Below are positions 51,461 to 59,876 of a DNA stretch of 64,000 nucleotides, one piece after another; within the stretch, counting starts at the first letter, position 1, and the number at the start of each line of letters is the position of its first letter. This DNA is from DASZWJ01 sp963813895. GTDB taxonomy: Bacteria > Pseudomonadota > Gammaproteobacteria > JAURND01. Made by a program: the position numbers and the translations under genes. The DNA is taken from positions 682,001-746,000 of the forward strand of contig CAWFAS010000001.1 of NCBI GenBank assembly GCA_963813895.1. The letters run 5' to 3'. A model generated the notes under the pieces. It searched no databases and was not told the DNA's origin. It saw only the letters and a program-made list of their open reading frames with translations.

Positions 51461-52369
51461 ATGTTTAGAAGCCTTGGGTTATATCTAACTAATAAACGGC
51501 AAAACGTTATTTGTGTTGCACTTGTATGTGCGTTATTACCGTTTGTTGGCTTGCCTACTTTCTGGATCAGCATCTTATTATTGGCATTGATCACTCTTTA
51601 CAAAGGTGCTAAAGAGGGGTTCTGGTTATTATTATGGGTTGTACTGCCGGGGTTAGCCTGGGGGGTAATAGGCGATACTTCACAGGTCATTGAGGTCATT
51701 GCACTACGTGCAGTGGCTGTCTGGCTATTAGCCATACTACTGCGTCGAACGGGTTCCTGGGGAATAGTTTTACAATGTGCTGCCTTAATAGGGATAGTGG
51801 GTATAACTAGCCTGCATCTAGCCATATCGGATGTTGCAACCTGGTGGGTCCAGCAATTAACGGGATATTGGGACAGCATTGCGGTACCCATGCATATCGC
51901 AACTGATCAAGTGCAAGCGCAGCAGTTGTTACAAGTTATATCGCAATTTGCCACTGGTGCAATGACGGTTTCTCTGTTAATTATCGATCTTGTGCTCTTG
52001 TTATTAGCCAGAATCTGGCAGGCTGCATTATTTAATCCCGGTGGACTTGCCAAAGAGCTGTTGCAGATACGTATGAGTTATCTCGCCAGCGCTGTATTAC
52101 TGATTATAGCAATCGCTGCCTGGTTCGGCTCTGCATTGGCGCTGGACACACTCCCCGTTGTAACGTTGCCCTTTACTCTTGCAGGCTTGAGTTTGATTCA
52201 TGCGCAGTTAAAATATAAACCACAAATAAAGATACCTGTATTGGCAGGACTTTATTTTGCCTTGGTATTATTTTTACCTTATTGTGCATTATTATTAGCA
52301 TTTGTGGGATTTATCGACAGTGGATATGATTTCCGTTCGTTGCGATCTATGGGTGCAGAGGTAAAGTAA
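51461..52369 (+). CDS. DUF2232-type membrane protein between rpsR and rplI
   Basis: The 302-residue polytopic protein has about eight hydrophobic helices and short loops. It starts at the ATG at 51461 (MFRSLGLYLTNKRQN); an in-frame TTG at 51455 is less likely. In Pseudomonas and relatives a DUF2232 membrane protein of this size occupies exactly this place between rpsR and rplI, which is the main basis for the call. No catalytic motif is visible and the function is unknown. Confidence 0.75.
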   Translation: MFRSLGLYLTNKRQNVICVALVCALLPFVGLPTFWISILLLALITLYKGAKEGFWLLLWVVLPGLAWGVIGDTSQVIEVIALRAVAVWLLAILLRRTGSWGIVLQCAALIGIVGITSLHLAISDVATWWVQQLTGYWDSIAVPMHIATDQVQAQQLLQVISQFATGAMTVSLLIIDLVLLLLARIWQAALFNPGGLAKELLQIRMSYLASAVLLIIAIAAWFGSALALDTLPVVTLPFTLAGLSLIHAQLKYKPQIKIPVLAGLYFALVLFLPYCALLLAFVGFIDSGYDFRSLRSMGAEVK

Positions 52370-52433
52370 GGCCCTGTTTTACAGAGCCTAAGCATTCAGC
52401 ACAATTAATTTAATTTTATAGAGGTTATAAGCA

Positions 52434-52880
52434 ATGCAAGTTATTTTGTTGGAAAAAATTCGCAATTTGGGCAGCCTGGGTGAGCAAGTAAAAGTTAAAC
52501 CGGGACATGGCCGTAATTATTTAATTCCTCAGGGAAAAGCTGTACGCGCTACTGAAGAAAATATTGCCAAATTCGAAGCTCGCAGAGCAGAGTTGGAAAA
52601 AGCAGCTGCAGGTGCTTTAGCCGCAGCCAAATCACGATCAGAAAAACTAGCTAATCTGGTAATAGAAATTAAAGCTAAGGCTAGTGAAGAAGGCAAACTG
52701 TTTGGTTCTGTTGGTTCGCGTGATATCGTCGAAGCCATTAATGCCAAGGGTGAGGAAGTAGAAAAAAGTGAAATTGAACTACCCAATGGTGTCATACGCC
52801 AAACTGGGGAGTTTGAAGTGTTTGTGCAATTGCATACAGATGTGAGTGTGGGTATTAAAGTGAAAGTTGTGGCTGAATAG
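52434..52880 (+). CDS. rplI: Ribosomal protein L9
   Basis: The 148-residue large-subunit protein has the N-terminal MQVILLEKIRNLGSLGEQVKVKPGHGRNYLIPQGKAVRAT, a long connecting helix, and the C-terminal KLFGSVGSRDIVEAINAKGEEVEKSEIELPNGVIRQTGEFEV. Length is normal. The stop lies at the edge of a family D stem-loop that could end transcription. Confidence 0.97.
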   Translation: MQVILLEKIRNLGSLGEQVKVKPGHGRNYLIPQGKAVRATEENIAKFEARRAELEKAAAGALAAAKSRSEKLANLVIEIKAKASEEGKLFGSVGSRDIVEAINAKGEEVEKSEIELPNGVIRQTGEFEVFVQLHTDVSVGIKVKVVAE

Positions 52881-52913
52881 GCTGTCATCCTTCACTTCGT
52901 TCAGGATGACAGC
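52879..52913. repeat. Short family D stem-loop at the rplI stop
   Basis: GCTGTCATCCT and AGGATGACAGC form an 11-bp stem around TCACTTCGTTC. CACCGGCTTTT follows, so it could serve as a weak terminator for the ribosomal operon. Confidence 0.75.
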
Positions 52914-52930
52914 ACCGGCTTTTCCGCAAG

Positions 52931-53047
52931 GGGGCATTGTTGAATAATTCGCTTCCATGTATGGGAAACTCTATGATCCCCTCTCCCGCAAGGGGAGAGG
53001 GAATACAGTGCTTTTCCAAAAAATGGGAGCGAATTATTCAACACCCC
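52931..53047. repeat. Palindromic repeat family B (short copy)
   Basis: It runs GCATTGTTGAATAATTCGC ... CCCCTCTCCCGCAAGGGGAG ... GAGCGAATTATTCAACACCC. It lies in the rplI-dnaB gap and adds spurious in-frame codons upstream of dnaB. Confidence 0.87.
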
Positions 53048-53100
53048 GCTTCGAAAAAGGTATTGTTCAACCCAATCAATTATTGCTGCAGCCAAATCCA

Positions 53101-54621
53101 ATGCCTAAAAAAACCGAACAAAAATCTACCCTCCCTAAAAAGTCTAAAGCTGCTGATCCTCAGGCAGATGCCATAAAAGTCCCACCTCATTCTATTGAAG
53201 CAGAGCAATCAGTATTAGGCGGTTTATTACTGGATAACAAAGCATGGGACAACGTAGCCGATCAAGTAGTAGAAAATGATTTCTATCGTCCTGAACATCG
53301 ACTGATCTTCAAAGCTATTCTTAATCTTACTGCTAAAAATAGCCCCTTTGACGTCCTGACGGTGGCAGAGACCCTAAAACATCTTAGCTCCCTGGAAGAA
53401 GCAGGCGGCGAAATGTATTTGTTTGAGCTGGTCAAAAACACCTCCAGTACCGCCAATATCACGGCTTACGCCAATATTGTCCGTGAACGCTCTGTCCTGC
53501 GGCAACTCATTGGGACAGCCGGAGACATCGCCGACGCCGCTTTTAATCCCCAAGGTAGATCCAGCAGTGAATTGTTGGACGATGCAGAACGTAGAGTGTT
53601 TCAGATTGCTGAGCAAGGGGTGGCCCGAATGGAACCCCGGAAGATGAGCCAGCTTCTGGCTGCAGCGACCGAACGCATGGATACGCTATACCATTCCACG
53701 GAATCGATTACTGGGCTTGCTACCGGTTTTGCAGATTTAGATGAAATGACCTCGGGATTACAACCGGGAGATTTAATCATCATAGCAGGTCGTCCTTCTA
53801 TGGGTAAAACCGCATTTGCGATGAACATCGTAGAAAATGTCGTAATGAAATACACAAAACCTACATTAGTGTTTAGTATGGAAATGCCCGGGGAACAGTT
53901 GGCCATGCGTTTGATCTCTTCGTGGGGAAGATTGGATCAACACAAAGTGCGTACTGGTAAATTGGAAAAAACAGATTGGCACCGTGTTGCAGCAGCCGTG
54001 GGTGCTTTATCAGCTGTCCCCCTGTATGTCGATGACAGCCCCGCACTCAACCCAGGAGAGGTCAGGGCGCGTGCACGGCGCTTGGTGAGAGAAGCAGGTC
54101 AATTAGGGTTGATCGTGATCGACTACCTTCAATTAATGCAGGTTCCAGGTTTCAAAGAAAATCGCACCTTAGAAATATCCGAAATTTCACGCAGCCTCAA
54201 AGTGTTGGCCAGAGAGTTAAATGTTCCGCTCATCGCTCTTTCACAGCTAAACCGCAGCCTAGAACAACGTCATGATCGTCGTCCCGTGATGTCAGATTTG
54301 CGTGAGTCCGGCGCCATAGAGCAGGATGCTGATCTGATAGGTTTTATATATCGTGATGAGGTATATGACTCCAATAGTCCAGACAAAGGCATAGCGGAGA
54401 TCATTATTGCTAAACAGCGTAACGGCCCTATTGGCAAAGTAAAGCTGGCATTTCTTGGCCAGTACACTCGCTTTGAAAATCTGGCGCCAGCGTCATATAC
54501 CACCCTGCCTGCTAATACGACTCAGGCTTCCAGAGCTGCTGCATTTCCAGGCGCTGTAGCTGGCCAGACTTTTAAGAGATCGCCTACGGCGATTGACCAT
54601 GATGAATTTTCAGAGGTTTAG
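53101..54621 (+). CDS. dnaB: Replicative DNA helicase DnaB
   Basis: This 506-residue hexameric helicase unwinds DNA at the replication fork. The N-terminal domain (VPPHSIEAEQSVLGGLLLDNKAWDNV) interacts with primase. The RecA-like domain has Walker A AGRPSMGKTAFAMNI, Walker B LIVIDYLQLM and SDLRESGAIEQDADLIGFIYRDE. The ATG at 53101 (MPKKTEQKSTLPKK) is chosen because codons further upstream are in a family B repeat. No intein is present. rplI-dnaB-alr is the Pseudomonas-type order. Confidence 0.96.
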   Translation: MPKKTEQKSTLPKKSKAADPQADAIKVPPHSIEAEQSVLGGLLLDNKAWDNVADQVVENDFYRPEHRLIFKAILNLTAKNSPFDVLTVAETLKHLSSLEEAGGEMYLFELVKNTSSTANITAYANIVRERSVLRQLIGTAGDIADAAFNPQGRSSSELLDDAERRVFQIAEQGVARMEPRKMSQLLAAATERMDTLYHSTESITGLATGFADLDEMTSGLQPGDLIIIAGRPSMGKTAFAMNIVENVVMKYTKPTLVFSMEMPGEQLAMRLISSWGRLDQHKVRTGKLEKTDWHRVAAAVGALSAVPLYVDDSPALNPGEVRARARRLVREAGQLGLIVIDYLQLMQVPGFKENRTLEISEISRSLKVLARELNVPLIALSQLNRSLEQRHDRRPVMSDLRESGAIEQDADLIGFIYRDEVYDSNSPDKGIAEIIIAKQRNGPIGKVKLAFLGQYTRFENLAPASYTTLPANTTQASRAAAFPGAVAGQTFKRSPTAIDHDEFSEV

Positions 54622-54682
54622 GAACTGGGTTGAGTGTCATCCTCCCATTAAAGGGAAAGCATGGTATTCTCTCTCTTATTAC

Positions 54683-54802
54683 GGGCGTTGCTGAATAATT
54701 CTCTTCCTAACTATCCGAAACTCTATGATCCCCTCTCCCGCAAGGGGAGAGGGGATACAGTGCTTTTCCAAAAATGGGAGCGAATTATTCAGCAACACCC
54801 CC
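54683..54802. repeat. Palindromic repeat family B (short copy) before alr
   Basis: It runs GGCGTTGCTGAATAATTCTC ... CTCCCGCAAGGGGAG ... GCGAATTATTCAGCAACACC. The two arms are of different types (ATAGAGTTTCGGAT and ACAGTGC). It gives false N-terminal codons to alr. Confidence 0.87.
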
Positions 54803-54857
54803 GCAAGAGAAGAGGGGACACAGAGCCTTCCCCCTAAAGAAAGATTTTGGAAAAATT

Positions 54858-55928
54858 ATGCCTTTGCCCACCGCTTATATCGATATCGCCGCACTAAAAC
54901 ATAATCTCCAGCGTGTTAAAACCCTAGCCCCAGACACCGCTGTACTCGCCATGATTAAAGCCAATGCTTATGGACATGGTTTACTGCGAGTAGCGGCAGC
55001 TTTGCATGAAGCGGATGCATTTGGCGTTGCTCGCCTGGATGAAGCATTGCGCCTGCGTCAGCACCATATCCTGAAAACAACCGTGGTCATGGCTGGCTTT
55101 CGCAATGCAGAAGAATTGCAGCAAATGGCTGAACATGATTTGACTGCCGTAGTACATACTTTATCCCAGGTAGAATTATTAGAAAAAACTACGCTTAGTA
55201 AACCCATCAATATCTGGTTGAAAATGGATAGCGGAATGCATCGCCTGGGACTTAATGCCATTAAGATCACTCCAGCTTACGAGCGTTTGCAACACTGTGC
55301 GAATGTAACAAAGCCAATAGTCGTACTGACACATTTCGCCAGCGCAGATGAACTGAATCCATTCACAACGCAGCAACAAATGCAGACGTTTTACCATACT
55401 GCGCAATGGCCTGATCCTAAAAGCCTGGCTAATTCTGCTGCCATCCTATCCTACCCACAATCACATGCCGACTGGGTTCGTCCAGGGATCATGCTCTATG
55501 GCGTCTCGCCATTTGCGGAACGCCAGGCAGCAGAATTTGCTTTAAAACCCGTCATGACGCTTACCTCCGAGCTAATTGCCATCCAGGATTTTCATAAAGG
55601 GGATGCAGTGGGCTATGGGGGGGCCTGGGTATGTCCTGAAGACATGCGTATTGGGTTAGTGGCCATTGGTTATGGGGATGGCTATCCCCGCCATGCGAAG
55701 AGTGGGACGCCAGTGCTGGTGGATAATGTGATGTGCTCCTTGGTCGGACGAGTTTCAATGGATTTGATTACTGTAGATTTACGTAACCATCCCACCGCTA
55801 ACCTGGGTGATACCGTTATTTTGTGGGGTAAAGGGCTGCCGGTTGAGACTATCGCCTGGTATGCCGATACCATCAGTTATGAGTTATTGTGTCATGTAAC
55901 TGCGCGAGTAACGTTTATAGAGTGTTGA
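54858..55928 (+). CDS. alr: Alanine racemase
   Basis: This 356-residue PLP enzyme makes D-alanine for peptidoglycan. Catalytic Lys34 is in AMIKANAYGHG, the catalytic Tyr in DAVGYGGAWVCP, and GYGDGYPRHAKSGTPVLVDN and VGRVSMDLITVD follow. The ATG at 54858 (MPLPTAYIDIAALKHNL) is where the family starts; upstream in-frame codons are repeat-derived. It follows dnaB after a family B repeat. Confidence 0.95.
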   Translation: MPLPTAYIDIAALKHNLQRVKTLAPDTAVLAMIKANAYGHGLLRVAAALHEADAFGVARLDEALRLRQHHILKTTVVMAGFRNAEELQQMAEHDLTAVVHTLSQVELLEKTTLSKPINIWLKMDSGMHRLGLNAIKITPAYERLQHCANVTKPIVVLTHFASADELNPFTTQQQMQTFYHTAQWPDPKSLANSAAILSYPQSHADWVRPGIMLYGVSPFAERQAAEFALKPVMTLTSELIAIQDFHKGDAVGYGGAWVCPEDMRIGLVAIGYGDGYPRHAKSGTPVLVDNVMCSLVGRVSMDLITVDLRNHPTANLGDTVILWGKGLPVETIAWYADTISYELLCHVTARVTFIEC

Positions 55929-55964
55929 CAGTTCTGTTAGTTTATAGCACCATCTTTTTAGGAA

Positions 55965-56681
55965 ATGTATTTTTTTCGCTCAAGGTGCGACGCAATGATA
56001 GAGACCGCTTTCAACCCTCCCCGCTTTTCGGCATTGGTTAAATTCAGACAAAGCAAACGTACTAATAAATGGCGTTTGTTAATGCTGTTACCGCTGAGTA
56101 TCACATTACTTTTATCCGGCTGCGCGCCTCCCCCCCGTCCTAATAATGTAGAAAATATATGCAGTATTTTTGCGCAATATCCTGATTGGTACTGGCACGC
56201 TAAAGAGACCGAGGCTAAATGGGGAGTTCCAGTGCCGGTGCAAATGTCCATCATTTATCATGAATCGGCTTTTACTGCCGATGCTAGACCGCCACGCAAA
56301 AAACTGCTGTGGATTATCCCCTGGAAGCGCCCCACCTCGGCCTATGGTTATTCTCAGGCGCTCAATAGAACTTGGCAGGATTATCAAAATCAAACGAATA
56401 ATATGCATGGCAAGCGCCAAGAATTCGGTGATGCCTGTGACTTTATTGGTTGGTATAGTAAGCAAGTAAATCGAAAACTGGGCGTAACTCCCAACAATGC
56501 CTATGCTCTTTATCTAGCCTATCATGAAGGCATGGGTGGCTACGGCAATCGCACTTATCTTAAAAAACCCTGGTTGATCCGTGTAGCGCATAAAGTTTCT
56601 ACTCGCACTTCAATTTACCAGCGGCAATTAATAATTTGTGAGAGTACGATTCCTAAACCGGCTTGGTGGAAGCTTTGGTAA
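55965..56681 (+). CDS. Lipoprotein with a transglycosylase SLT-type domain
   Basis: The protein has up to 238 residues, with a hydrophobic helix and lipobox LLLSGCA near 45-50, so it is probably anchored in the outer membrane. The rest resembles SLT-type lytic transglycosylases: the putative catalytic Glu is in MSIIYHESAFTADARPP, followed by SAYGYSQALNRTWQDY and AYALYLAYHEGMGGYGN. It would cleave peptidoglycan glycan strands. The start is uncertain: ATG at 55965 gives an unusually long signal region, and 55995 is an alternative after AAGGTG. Confidence 0.8.
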   Translation: MYFFRSRCDAMIETAFNPPRFSALVKFRQSKRTNKWRLLMLLPLSITLLLSGCAPPPRPNNVENICSIFAQYPDWYWHAKETEAKWGVPVPVQMSIIYHESAFTADARPPRKKLLWIIPWKRPTSAYGYSQALNRTWQDYQNQTNNMHGKRQEFGDACDFIGWYSKQVNRKLGVTPNNAYALYLAYHEGMGGYGNRTYLKKPWLIRVAHKVSTRTSIYQRQLIICESTIPKPAWWKLW

Positions 56682-56694
56682 ACTGTCATAACAA

Positions 56695-56826
56695 TGTCAT
56701 CCTGAGCAATAGCTGTCATCCTGAGCGCAGCGAAGGATCTCCAACTAATGGCTTCTCAGGGATGTGTACCACTGGTTGGAGATCCTTCGCTGCGCTCAGG
56801 ATGACAGCTATTGCTCAGGATGACAG
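56695..56826. repeat. Family D palindromic repeat with nested terminal duplication
   Basis: TGTCATCCTGAGCAATAGC precedes a second TGTCATCCTGAGCGCAGCG, with both inverted at the right end. GAAGGATCTCC/GGAGATCCTTC lies inside and the centre is unrelated. It appears to be one D hairpin inside the loop of another. Confidence 0.88.
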
Positions 56827-56851
56827 AATAAAAAATACTAAAGGAATCCCC

Positions 56852-57112
56852 ATGCTTGACAATGAAAATTTATGCCGATTACGTTGGCACTGTCGTCGCG
56901 GTTCTCTAGAATTGGATGTATTGCTAGGTTATTTCCTAGAGAATCGTTATGCAGAACTATCCCCTGAACTGCAGACAGCCTTTACTATTTTATTGGCACA
57001 TAGTGATCAAGAGCTAATAAACTGGCTGGTAGCAAGAGATAGCCAACCTGAAGATGCGAATTTACAACCCATCGTGTCTTTACTAAGGAGCATAAAACTA
57101 GTTAATCCCTAA
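56852..57112 (+). CDS. sdhE: FAD assembly factor SdhE (YgfY/CptB)
   Basis: The 86-residue protein helps attach FAD covalently to succinate dehydrogenase SdhA. The conserved RGxxE is present as RGSLELDVLLGYFLENRY, and the end LLAHSDQELINWLV is typical. The ATG at 56852 follows AAGGAAT; upstream in-frame codons belong to a family D repeat. Its usual partner ygfX is not adjacent, but a YgfX-like gene is at 61021. Confidence 0.92.
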   Translation: MLDNENLCRLRWHCRRGSLELDVLLGYFLENRYAELSPELQTAFTILLAHSDQELINWLVARDSQPEDANLQPIVSLLRSIKLVNP

Positions 57113-57180
57113 AAGACCCGTTAGCCCATCAAATTCTAAATGAAATCTGCTCGCCCTGCGCCTAATAAAAACGCATTCAC

Positions 57181-57213
57181 CTTAATATTCAGTTAATAAA
57201 ATTTCACTACACT
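57181..57213 (+). promoter_or_regulatory. PmrA-type box and -10 element for the 57268 gene
   Basis: CTTAAT-ATTCA-GTTAAT (one mismatch to YTTAAK-N5-YTTAAK; begins CTTAATATT, the Legionella/Coxiella PmrA consensus), then 10 nt, then TACACT. Spacing is identical to 25356 and 38479. The ATG is 55 nt downstream of the -10. Confidence 0.7.
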
Positions 57214-57267
57214 GTAAGTCTTAAGTTAAGGCAAATAAATTTACTATTTTAGTTGTGAGGTTTATAA

Positions 57268-59496
57268 ATGAATGAAGAAAAATCCCGTAATGAAGAGGTT
57301 CCAAAAACACTAAGTCGAGATGCAAAGCCTTTGCATCTCCCCCGAAATTTCAAAAGGGAGTTGGCTGGAACAGTAGGTTTGGGTCTGGGTTTAATACTTC
57401 TCGTATTTGCCCTAGGTTATTCGATAAATCCTAAAGATAAAAATCAGCAGAAACTTGATAGTAAGCCTGAAAACGAAGGTATGGGTATGGGTATGGGTAA
57501 TGTCATTACCATTCTCTTATGTTTATGGATAACCCGTTATGTATATCAAACCGCCCAAGACTATAATAGACGTGATCGTACTAAAGAAACTGGAAAGAAG
57601 CTTCTTGGTCTGTGTAGAGATCAGCAACTTGCCGTCGAAGTACTACATAAGAAGCTGGCAAGAATGGCTAAAATAAGCTATTCCCTTGCAGCTTTAACAA
57701 GTATAACTCACAGGCTTACAGCGCAGGACACTCAAATTAAACAATCTGCTGAATATTTTCAAAAAATTCTTAGCCAAGATCAAGATGCACTCACTGAAAG
57801 GTTTTCAGAATTTAAATCCGACGTGTTAGCAACCGGCGAAAATATAAAAGGCATAGTAACTGAAATAAATACTCTGGAGAAGAATTTAGCTGAGAGGATG
57901 AAATTAAAGGAGCGGATTGACACCCTCGTCAAAAGTTTAAAAAATTTAAAATTTGCTATTAAAAATAATTATACAATCTCCAAAGAAAAAGATTTCTCCT
58001 TAAATTTAGCTAAATATAATAAGCAGTTGGAAAGTCTTACAAAAAATTATAGAGAGTGGTCTGAATTAAATTCATGGCGCAGCCCTTCACAAAAGCTTAG
58101 TGATAATGATGGTGATAGGGGAATAAATAGCTGCGAAAAATTAATTGACGAAATAACAAAGCAGTTAAAAAGTCAGTTAAGTAGTCAATTAGACGCGAAA
58201 CTAACTGCTCAGCAAAAGATAAGTGACTTGAATCAAAAAAAAACAAACAACTTGGAAGATGTTGGACGGGATCTGCTAGAAACCGCTGGCTACAAGCTCC
58301 CGAAATCTGATACTCCCTATGGTCGACTTTTTAAGCTGATTGATTCACAGCAAACACCTAAAGAACGGTTGTCCCTAGCAAGTAAATGGTTTGTAACACT
58401 AAGCAGCTGTTGTACAATGCTTGATAATTCACTGGAAAAGTTGACTGCGGAAAGCTTTCTAAAACAAGAAAAAGAAATTGCAGCACAAATCCATGAGATC
58501 CATGAAGCAATTAGCGGAGCTAACAATTTTCTTAAAGAATCAGCGGAACCAGCGAAAAAGGTATCGAATCCTCATTATGCCCGAACATTTGACGATGAGA
58601 AAAAAAGAACCGAAAATACCGCCAGTAGATCAACGAGTCAGGCATCGCAGAGTTCAAGCTCAAGCTTAACTTCTAGTGTCAGCAGTTCCTTTATGGCTAC
58701 TAACAAGCACAGAAGAATCGACGAAAGTTTGCCCAGTATGAGTTCCAGTCAAAATAAGAATAGGCTATGGGACGAAAAACGTCCTGAAGCAAAAACACGT
58801 AACACGGTTCCGAATTTATCAGAAACTAATGGGGCTGGTGAATGGCTTGAAAAGCTGCTGACTAAGTCAGCCATGAAACTTAATCCTGTGCAAAGGTACT
58901 ATGCTTGTCTAGCGGCTTTGTTTTTTCTTGCGGAATCCACAAGACAATGGTTTTCCAACTGTGAACAACTACGTAGATTGCGCCATAACCTTGCGGGAAA
59001 TTTGGGCGTACTTTTAATCAAACCTGTAGCATTCGAAAATTTGCTGGATGCGGTAAAAGAATTCACCCAAATGATAGCTGCAGCTGATAAGGAGCCAAAT
59101 CAAGGGGCCATACCATTTCAAACACCTGCTAATGCTACGTTAAAGTTACTTATGAGCCACGATCCCGATGACAATTTTTCCGGTCTTCCCTTTAGCCAAC
59201 AACTGCACCAATTAAATGCAGAAGGTCAATCGTCGGATCCGCATACACGCGCATTAATTGAATTAGTGAATAGCTTTCGAAAATCACAGAAACAATTTTT
59301 AGTATTACTGAAAGCAAAAGAAGATGTTGAGCCGGCTACATATAATTTTGTAGTAGAAGATGCTAAAAAATACCGACATGATAAAGCTTTTCATTTTCTT
59401 AATGAATTGCATGGCATATGGGAACGTGCTGTCTGGGACGCGACTTCGGAAGAAACTACCCACTCTAATTCAGAGACCGCTCTGCTATCTTCCTAA
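57268..59496 (+). CDS. Large coiled-coil protein with two N-terminal membrane helices; effector candidate
   Basis: No family is recognised for this 742-residue protein. There are two membrane helices at about 33-51 and 77-96, the second preceded by a GMGMGMG run. Long helical/coiled-coil stretches cover about 105-340, a Ser-rich segment lies near 455-480 (SQASQSSSSSLTSSVSSSF), and a helical C-terminal domain covers about 545-730 (VQRYYACLAALFFLAESTRQWF; LRRLRHNLAGNLGVLL). The A/T-rich codon use differs from neighbouring housekeeping genes. A PmrA-type promoter and the architecture suggest a Dot/Icm effector acting on host membranes; this is inference. The stop overlaps the convergent gene by 4 nt. 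Confidence 0.75.
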   Translation: MNEEKSRNEEVPKTLSRDAKPLHLPRNFKRELAGTVGLGLGLILLVFALGYSINPKDKNQQKLDSKPENEGMGMGMGNVITILLCLWITRYVYQTAQDYNRRDRTKETGKKLLGLCRDQQLAVEVLHKKLARMAKISYSLAALTSITHRLTAQDTQIKQSAEYFQKILSQDQDALTERFSEFKSDVLATGENIKGIVTEINTLEKNLAERMKLKERIDTLVKSLKNLKFAIKNNYTISKEKDFSLNLAKYNKQLESLTKNYREWSELNSWRSPSQKLSDNDGDRGINSCEKLIDEITKQLKSQLSSQLDAKLTAQQKISDLNQKKTNNLEDVGRDLLETAGYKLPKSDTPYGRLFKLIDSQQTPKERLSLASKWFVTLSSCCTMLDNSLEKLTAESFLKQEKEIAAQIHEIHEAISGANNFLKESAEPAKKVSNPHYARTFDDEKKRTENTASRSTSQASQSSSSSLTSSVSSSFMATNKHRRIDESLPSMSSSQNKNRLWDEKRPEAKTRNTVPNLSETNGAGEWLEKLLTKSAMKLNPVQRYYACLAALFFLAESTRQWFSNCEQLRRLRHNLAGNLGVLLIKPVAFENLLDAVKEFTQMIAAADKEPNQGAIPFQTPANATLKLLMSHDPDDNFSGLPFSQQLHQLNAEGQSSDPHTRALIELVNSFRKSQKQFLVLLKAKEDVEPATYNFVVEDAKKYRHDKAFHFLNELHGIWERAVWDATSEETTHSNSETALLSS

Positions 59497-59873
59497 ATAG
59501 CAGAACGACTGAAATCTAAATTCTGTTGCGGATATAAAACAAACTCCTCCACTGGCTTTCCTGCAATTAAATGCTCCTGAATAATTCTTTCCAGAACGGC
59601 TGGCGTACAAGAGTGATACCAAATCCCATCTGGATAAATCACTGCAATCGGTCCACTTCTACACACACGCAAACAGTTTGCTTTAGTCCGTTGGATGGTA
59701 AACAAATCCAGTTCTTTCAAACGTGATTTTAAATAATCCCAGGATTCCAGGCCCTCTTCCAGGGAGCAGCATTTGGGTTTGGACTGGTCACAGCATAAAA
59801 AAATATGGTATTTGAGTTGTGGTAAATTTAATTTAGCTACTCGTTTTTCTAATTCATCAGACAAAGCTGGCAT
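59493..59873 (-). CDS. Thioredoxin-like [2Fe-2S] ferredoxin
   Basis: The 126-residue protein has the cysteine layout of Shethna-type/thioredoxin-like ferredoxins: HIFLCCDQSKPKCCS near the N-terminus and NCLRVCRSGPIAVIYPDGIWYHSCTPAVLERIIQEHL later. The pattern Cys...Cys-x3-Cys could bind one 2Fe-2S cluster. The partner is unknown. It lies 3 nt downstream of the MarC gene and probably forms one transcript with it. Confidence 0.82.
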   Translation of the reverse strand: MPALSDELEKRVAKLNLPQLKYHIFLCCDQSKPKCCSLEEGLESWDYLKSRLKELDLFTIQRTKANCLRVCRSGPIAVIYPDGIWYHSCTPAVLERIIQEHLIAGKPVEEFVLYPQQNLDFSRSAI

Positions 59874-59876
59874 AGG

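Noticed and set aside
52937..53176. Short frames with peptides like MLNNSLPNYLKLYDPLSPCGRG at many intergenic sites.
   Set aside because: They are translations of family B and C repeats, not genes.
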